A stretch of 64,000 nt of DNA, from assembly GCA_905220665.1 (NCBI GenBank), contig CAJNAR010000018.1, positions 62,001 through 126,000 on the forward strand. Direction: 5' to 3'. The translations under genes and the position numbers were made by a program. A model generated the notes under the pieces. The model was not told the DNA's origin. It did not search any database and saw only the letters and a program-made list of their open reading frames with translations. This document shows, in pieces, positions 58,800-64,000 of this stretch (within the stretch, counting starts at the first letter, position 1; each line of letters opens with the position of its first letter). Origin of the DNA: Albugo candida (Eukaryota; Oomycota; Peronosporomycetes; Albuginales; Albuginaceae).

Positions 58800-59660
58800 A
58801 ATTACTTGGGTCTAGTATTCGAAAGATGCGTGTAGTGCTCTCTATAGAGCACACTCCAAACCACCGAGCATAAGCCAAGTAATAAATAGGGCTGGGTACA
58901 TGATCGGTGTGTGAAAACTTATGCAAAGGCGTGTCCGATATAACCGCATAACTCGTGATTATTTAGCATCGAATTGTCGAAGAGGTTCCAATGGTGGTAA
59001 TATGAGATGTGGAAAAGGCGAGTGATTCCTTACAGCGTACTTCAGACGCCATGAAAATTACGAATTTTATCAAACAGCGTCATATTTGTCAGAGAAGTCA
59101 GCTGCTGCTGTTGGACACACACCAGCCCCACTCATTGTTATGGCTTGAAGCAGTTTCATGAAGGGGGGTGACACGAATTCACTTCTATCGCATAAGAAAC
59201 TCGAGAATATTACAGAAGATTACGAAAGAATAACGAGTAGTAATCGTGACTATAAAATATATTAACCTAGGACCGTAGCTATGATATAAAACTTCAACTT
59301 TATCATACCACATCGCTGAGTGTATCATAACATTGCATCATGTACCGAACACATTGTAATGTATAAACATCGTAACAGATTCAATGTAATCCACAAATAT
59401 TTATACATGTGGATGTTTTATGTGTACCACACTCGACCAGTGTAACCCTCATTGATTTTTGATAAAAAATTGGAATCATGCGACACCATACGACCCACCT
59501 GTACCCTTATCCCAGCACTCCTTTTATGTACCTATTACTTACCCCTTCCCTCCACACGCACCTGTGTTTCTGCGTCGATTTTAAGCCGATCCTCAAAGTA
59601 TAAGGTCTTACTCAATTATAATCGCCACAAGTACCAAGCGTTCATTTAACAATTCTCCCC
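58800..59660. other. Intergenic region upstream of zinc-finger-repeat gene
   Basis: No coding frame with recognisable content. A 65-codon plus frame at 59452-59649 is probably 5' leader. Confidence 0.45.
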
Positions 59661-59666
59661 CAACAA

Positions 59667-59674
59667 CTCATTCC
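59667..59674 (+). promoter_or_regulatory. Oomycete initiator-like element
   Basis: CTCATTCC matches the pyrimidine-rich TCATT core of the initiator element known in oomycete promoters. It lies 34 bp before the ATG of the next gene, a plausible transcription start distance. Confidence 0.4.
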
Positions 59675-59707
59675 GATAATCTACGGTCCTCACTCACGTC
59701 AACGATC

Positions 59708-60631
59708 ATGAGTCTTGAAGTAAGCCTTGCTCCAATCAAAAAAGATCACATGTGGACAGATCACAAACCGTCTTCTGGATCCAAGTTTGACTGTCAATTA
59801 AACTCGTCACCTTCTTCATCGGATAACTTTTTATTTCCAACAACATCGGACTCTCTACATTCGCAAGGATCGACAGCCTCTTCGTATACCTGTGATGCAG
59901 ACACAAACTCGTACGTGTATGAGCCTTTCCCGGCATTTGCTGCACCACGCTCTATGTGGACCGAGCATCCAGCTGTTAATCCGTTCCAGGCGACTTCTAT
60001 GTTTACTTCGTTTCCTCCGGTTACACCACTCGAATTAAACCTTCTCGATATCCCAGAACCGAGAAAGAGTTTCCAATTCGTTTCAGTTGAAGATGAAATG
60101 GATGACGCACAAATTTTGATGGGTTTTTTATCGGAACCGACGCTTTCGATTAGTGCAAATCGTTCAGTAGTTCAAGTTCATCCCGCCCAGAAGAATTTTT
60201 ATTCAATGGAAAGTAAAGAATTGGAAAAACCGCAACTTGATGCGTTTAACGAGACTTCATTGGACGCCCGAAAGAAGAAACCCGCTTCTCGTTTGTGTCG
60301 TGTACCCGGTTGTACCAAAGGCATTCGGTCAAAAGGTTTATGTAAAGCGCACGGTGGTGGTCGACGTTGTACAACGCCAGGATGCACTATCAGCGACCAA
60401 GGTGGAGGCCACTGTATCGCACATGGAGGTGGTCGTCGATGTAGTGTGGAAGGCTGTCAGAAATCCGCGCAGTCTAAAGGGCGATGTAAATTACACGGTG
60501 GCTCACGTCGTTGTCGTGTGGAAAATTGTATGAAGAATGGTCAAGTGAAAGGATTGTGTCGTTCGCATTACAGTGATATGGTCTCACGAGAACATGAGGG
60601 CATCGATAAAGCTGCATACAAATCGTTCTGA
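59708..60631 (+). CDS. Four-repeat C-X4-C-X9-C-X2-H zinc-finger protein ('WRKY19-like' family)
   Basis: Single exon of 307 aa, ATG at 59708. The first about 190 residues are Ser/Pro-rich and disordered. Residues 197-289 form four tandem 24-residue repeats. Each has C-X4-C-X9-C-X2-H followed by G-G-G/S-R-R in the first three: C-R-V-P-G-C, C-T-T-P-G-C, C-S-V-E-G-C and C-R-V-E-N-C. In oomycetes such proteins form a large family commonly auto-named 'WRKY transcription factor 19' from partial similarity, although no WRKYGQK motif is present here. Conserved His and Cys positions suggest a zinc fold; nuclear DNA or protein binding is inference. The fourth repeat lacks the GG-RR linker, as expected for the end of an array. 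Confidence 0.8.
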   Translation: MSLEVSLAPIKKDHMWTDHKPSSGSKFDCQLNSSPSSSDNFLFPTTSDSLHSQGSTASSYTCDADTNSYVYEPFPAFAAPRSMWTEHPAVNPFQATSMFTSFPPVTPLELNLLDIPEPRKSFQFVSVEDEMDDAQILMGFLSEPTLSISANRSVVQVHPAQKNFYSMESKELEKPQLDAFNETSLDARKKKPASRLCRVPGCTKGIRSKGLCKAHGGGRRCTTPGCTISDQGGGHCIAHGGGRRCSVEGCQKSAQSKGRCKLHGGSRRCRVENCMKNGQVKGLCRSHYSDMVSREHEGIDKAAYKSF

Positions 60632-60997
60632 TGCGGCAAAGGAAATATGTATATGTCATCTGTCCTAGAATGAGTGGAAGCTACAAGTTTTGAAGTTGTC
60701 GAGCGTGTTATTTAGAATATTACCTTAATGGATGTAATATTATTTGTTAATTACATAATTACTTCGTTAGGGAGAGATGAACACTTGACTGGCTTTATAA
60801 TTTCTTGTGGCTGAGAATACGAATGAATCCATGCAGAAGCATATCGCATATATCGTCTATGCTCAGGTGATGATTCAGAGTGACGCAAGTGTTCCTGCGC
60901 ACTCCCCTATTCCCTCACGGATCAGGTTTTAAGAGTGTTAGTGCGGTTGCGCATCTCAATTCCAAGACTCAGTTTGATGGAAAACGAGGAAATAGTT

Positions 60998-63292
60998 CTA
61001 TTCGGAGGAGTAAGAGACGTCCGAAGAGGAACGGTCCGAAATTAAGGAGGATTTTGCCGATTTGGATGAAACAGAAGATGACCATGAGTCAAGGGTACCA
61101 TGTGTGTCCACACTATTTTCGTCACTTGCATTCCCGGCGGTGAGGGAAACGCATTTTGGTAATACGCTTTGATTCAATTGAAAGCATTCGAGTCGTAGTC
61201 GATTGGTATCGCGCATGAATGTCTCGAGCATAGTGCCTTTCGATGGTGGTTGGTCGCAAATCTCATGCAGCAGATACGAGTTGAGCACATCAGCCACTTT
61301 CTCTCGAAATGCGGGATGCAGGAACGGACAAGGATGATCAAAGGATTCATGTTTGTATTGTGCTTGACTTCTGGTCGTCACGATTGATTCCAGGAAAGCC
61401 CCAATGTCGCGAGCGTATTGCTGTGACCTCTGAGAAAGTATACCTCCAGGATTATGATCCCTAAGGAACGTCAACGCATGCCATGATTCCCTTGCATAGT
61501 TTATAGCGGATACAAAAGGATCGTGAATGACTGAATGCGTTGGAAATAGGATATCGAGAAAGCATAAAATGTCGCAGTGAAATAATATTTGCCAGGTATC
61601 TACCACGGTGCTTTGAGTAGGTGGCCACATATTTGCAAGTCTCATCTGGTCAAGCGCTTCGCGTGTCCGTCTCTGGTAGATCAGGCTCCGGATCTGGTAT
61701 CGGAACGGTGCGGAATCCTTGTACACTTCTGCTTGCATGCTTTCAATTGGCGCAGTATGACATCGCTTTTGAAGTCTATCGTAAGTAGCCGGATACCCAT
61801 AATATAAAAGATAGTCGGAAATAATATGTTGCAGGATATCATCCTCAGAAGGAGTTGAGCGCTGTTTACTTCCGCTTTTCCTTTTCCCACAACTTGCCAC
61901 CTCTTGCACTCGATCCACTGGAAACGCATTTAACGCATGATAAGTTTCGCCTTGCCGGTGCGCCCATGAGGAAAGTGACTGCTGACGCTGTTGTGTCAGT
62001 TGTACCATGAATCCTTCCATATCAAAAGTGAATAAGGATGGAATGAAGACTGCATGAACACATTCTGCAGGGTGACTAAGACTGACAGCACCAAAAACAT
62101 GCGAATTCCAGTCGGAAACAGCTGATTTCATCGGAGCTGTTCTTTTCAGCTTCTGAGCCGATTCCTTCTGTTCTTCTTCCTCACAGTATGATTCTCCGTC
62201 ATTGTCTGACATCTCATCAGCGAAATGGAAAAGCTGATTCTCATCCGTTGCATCCAAAAAACACTCTAATTTTCCGTTAACTGTGAAAAAGAATGTTCGT
62301 GAATCTAATAAGACACCACAGCCGACTGTGTCGCCACAAACGAATTGTGTGCAATTAACTTTGACAATTTTACCCCCTGCGATGATGTGTCCTGTACTTC
62401 CTTCATATCCGATTGAACACTCATCGCTCCCTAATGTCTGTAAGCGATTACGTGACCCATGTTTTACTTTAGTGTCATTGACCACTGTTGCTCTGTCGTC
62501 TTTGTACACGAATCCCAAGCGGATTCCACGATCCGTATCTTCTCTGGGACTGGACTCTTGTCGACTTGAAGGGCTCCAATCTCGACGTGTTCCATGATCA
62601 AAGGCCAGTATCCGGTTTCCTTGATTCCATTGCAGTGTCAATGGACCGCTCTCCTCAAAATTTGGGACCACTGTCGCTTGAGCCGTTTCGTCATTACAGT
62701 TACGCTCATGTTGTTCATTCTTTTCTTCTGTCACATCTCTTCTTTTTGATTTAGGAAAGTTTGACACAATTCTCTCTTTTCGATGAACATTGGCTTGGAT
62801 AAACCATTGCATTTGCTTTCGCCAGCTGTGGTCGTCTTGCATAGTATTTTGGGTTGACCAATCATTTCCTTCCAATTCTTTCCATCGGGAAGACAAATTC
62901 TGAAGCGCTTTTGTTCGCCGAATACATGGATCCTCGCTATCATCCGAATATCGCCTGCTTGCGTCTTCTTTTTCAGTTGCCACAATCAAGACTTCATAGT
63001 ACGCAAGCCGATTGGTTGCAAATATAGACGAATCCGAGAAGGAAGACTTATGATTGGTTATAAAGCTGCTCATAGCATCGATGGAATGTGATGTAAGCGC
63101 TTGGATACCACCATCGCCCAGAGATCCCCATCTAGAATACTCTAGAGTCAGTCGATCTGCGTGAAGCTTTCCTTCGAATCCATCTACAGAAGAATTGAAA
63201 CATAGGGAAGGTTCGCTTTGTTGATGAGAATTGCAACTTGACTTTTGATGATTGTTTCTCTCAGAGAAAGATGGTGAAGTTGCACTTGTCAT
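60998..63292 (-). CDS. RanBPM-like GID/CTLH complex subunit (SPRY-LisH-CTLH)
   Basis: Single exon of 764 aa, ATG at 63290-63292. Domain order matches RanBP9/10 (yeast Gid1): SPRY, LisH (about 478-505, D-I-L-Q-H-I-I-S-D-Y-L-L-Y-Y-G-Y), CTLH (about 530-585) and CRA (to about 705), then a Ser-rich tail. These proteins scaffold the CTLH E3 ubiquitin ligase. The SPRY domain is unusual: its first strands (about 37-110, ending Y-Y-E-V-L-I) are separated from the second half (about 262-350, L-G-F-V-Y, S-I-G-Y and the F-F-F-T-V-N-G-K block) by about 150 polar residues. An acidic segment (about 355-375) precedes LisH. It is divergent from MCM2, with 122 bp between start codons. Confidence 0.85.
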   Translation of the reverse strand: MTSATSPSFSERNNHQKSSCNSHQQSEPSLCFNSSVDGFEGKLHADRLTLEYSRWGSLGDGGIQALTSHSIDAMSSFITNHKSSFSDSSIFATNRLAYYEVLIVATEKEDASRRYSDDSEDPCIRRTKALQNLSSRWKELEGNDWSTQNTMQDDHSWRKQMQWFIQANVHRKERIVSNFPKSKRRDVTEEKNEQHERNCNDETAQATVVPNFEESGPLTLQWNQGNRILAFDHGTRRDWSPSSRQESSPREDTDRGIRLGFVYKDDRATVVNDTKVKHGSRNRLQTLGSDECSIGYEGSTGHIIAGGKIVKVNCTQFVCGDTVGCGVLLDSRTFFFTVNGKLECFLDATDENQLFHFADEMSDNDGESYCEEEEQKESAQKLKRTAPMKSAVSDWNSHVFGAVSLSHPAECVHAVFIPSLFTFDMEGFMVQLTQQRQQSLSSWAHRQGETYHALNAFPVDRVQEVASCGKRKSGSKQRSTPSEDDILQHIISDYLLYYGYPATYDRLQKRCHTAPIESMQAEVYKDSAPFRYQIRSLIYQRRTREALDQMRLANMWPPTQSTVVDTWQILFHCDILCFLDILFPTHSVIHDPFVSAINYARESWHALTFLRDHNPGGILSQRSQQYARDIGAFLESIVTTRSQAQYKHESFDHPCPFLHPAFREKVADVLNSYLLHEICDQPPSKGTMLETFMRDTNRLRLECFQLNQSVLPKCVSLTAGNASDENSVDTHGTLDSWSSSVSSKSAKSSLISDRSSSDVSYSSE

Positions 63293-63360
63293 TTGTCCTA
63301 ACGTAGTGTGGTAAGGAACAAGCCACCGAAAGGTACCATCTGGTAGCTACGGAACTACAT

Positions 63361-63382
63361 CAGTTATGATGTAGCATAACTG
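63361..63382. repeat. Perfect 8-bp inverted repeat in the divergent promoter
   Basis: CAGTTATG and CATAACTG arms separated by 6 bp lie midway between the two start codons. It could be a protein-binding palindrome. Confidence 0.5.
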
Positions 63383-63395
63383 ATACATCAAACAC

Positions 63396-63405
63396 TTGGC
63401 GCCAA
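63396..63405. promoter_or_regulatory. Palindromic E2F-type site (TTGGCGCCAA)
   Basis: The perfect palindrome TTGGCGCCAA matches the E2F/DP consensus (TTTSGCGC) and ends 10 bp before the MCM2 start codon. MCM genes are classic E2F targets in animals and plants, so cell-cycle control is likely. Its closeness to the ATG suggests a very short 5' leader. Confidence 0.6.
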
Positions 63406-63414
63406 ATCGCAAAT

Positions 63415-64000
63415 ATGGCGGAAAATGAGCAAGATCTCGACCCGCGCATCAGCGTTAGAGCACAAATAATGGATCAAGACGCTTCAATGAACTCGGATAG
63501 TAATGGAAGTACCTCTTCAATCGCGTCGAATTCCGTTCCAACACGAAAACGACGTCGTTTGCGTCGCGGTACTCCTTCCCAGCCACTCGACCTCAATCCT
63601 CAATCCATTGAACCAACCGCACTCAATCAAGAACCAGAAATCCTCAATAAAATAAGAAAATCACTCAATGAGGAGATAGAATTCGAACAAGTTCAGGACG
63701 AAATTGTTGAAGAACTCGATATTACAGAAACCGAACGGATTTATTTCTCACAAGATGAAGAAGAGGAAGAAGGAGAAGATCTACTTGAGAATGCTGAAAA
63801 GTAAGTCGTAAAGCCCCCCGTCATCGAGTCTGATCGACACTCTGATAGTGATTATCGTCCAATGGATACACTCGATCAATACGATCCAGAGCAATTGGAT
63901 GCTCGAGAATATGAGGCGATGGATTACGACACTAGACAACAAGTAGAAGAAGCCTTGAACCGTCGAGATGCACGGGAAGGCCGAGTGGCTCAAATGTTTC
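63415..64000 (+). CDS. MCM2: DNA replication licensing factor MCM2, 5' part (runs off window)
   Basis: Exon 1 is 63415-63800. A 48-nt intron (GTAAGT...GATAG) is removed, and exon 2 starts at 63849 in frame and continues past the window end. The N terminus is the disordered, acidic and basic-patched region typical of MCM2: T-R-K-R-R-R-L-R-R-G near residue 45, then D-E-E-E-E-E-G-E-D. After the junction, D-Y-R-P-M-D-T-L-D-Q-Y-D matches the conserved MCM2 segment before the MCM core. MCM2 is a subunit of the MCM2-7 replicative helicase and its N terminus binds histones. The ATPase core lies outside the window, so the name rests on the N-terminal signature. Confidence 0.75.

Noticed and set aside
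1..64000. CRISPR arrays, rRNA genes, bacterial operons
   Set aside because: No regularly spaced short repeats or rRNA-like sequence were seen; spliced genes with eukaryotic families show this is eukaryotic nuclear DNA.

Overview
The window looks like a compact oomycete genome, most likely an Albugo (white rust) species. Four things point this way. Introns are very short (about 48-60 nt, GTRNGT...YAG). There is a 4-repeat zinc-finger protein of the kind auto-named 'WRKY19' in oomycetes. Copia and LINE elements have oomycete-like domains. Most telling, a secreted protein carries CX2CX5G motifs, the signature of the 'CCG' effector class described in Albugo candida. This assignment is inference from motifs; no search was run.

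Layout. (1) 1-19.75 kb: a gene island (about 4.9-12.2 kb) holds a membrane-anchored thaumatin-like protein, the succinate dehydrogenase assembly factor SDHAF2, a conserved helical protein, a Ser-rich zinc-motif protein and a NIPA-type Mg2+ transporter. It is bracketed by two decayed LINE-related copies in inverted orientation. (2) 19.9-22.7 kb: an intact 684-aa CCG-type effector candidate. (3) 22.7-36 kb: a graveyard. It has a copia gag trace, a DDE transposase relic ending near a short telomere-like motif, and a third LINE-related copy split in two by a 6.3-kb insert. That insert contains a broken myosin gene and a small spliced gene with a signal peptide. (4) 36-48.1 kb: nested retroelements. 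A minus-strand copia is interrupted by a plus-strand LINE with a 17-bp target duplication, and that LINE carries a tRNA-derived SINE-like insert with a perfect 18-bp duplication. (5) 48.4-51.1 kb: a second, disrupted copy of the CCG locus, duplicated in direct orientation with its flanks. (6) 53.3-64 kb: ordinary gene-dense DNA. It holds a helical-repeat protein, a coiled-coil PHD-finger gene, an uncertain minus-strand gene, the zinc-finger-repeat protein, a RanBPM/GID-CTLH subunit, and the 5' end of MCM2 behind a palindromic E2F-type site.

Housekeeping genes sit in short islands with gaps of roughly 60-800 bp. The effector candidates lie in the repeat-rich stretch, so the window shows a gene-dense / repeat-rich contrast. 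Many ORFs of 60-100 codons inside the repeats are chance or remnant frames and are not listed.
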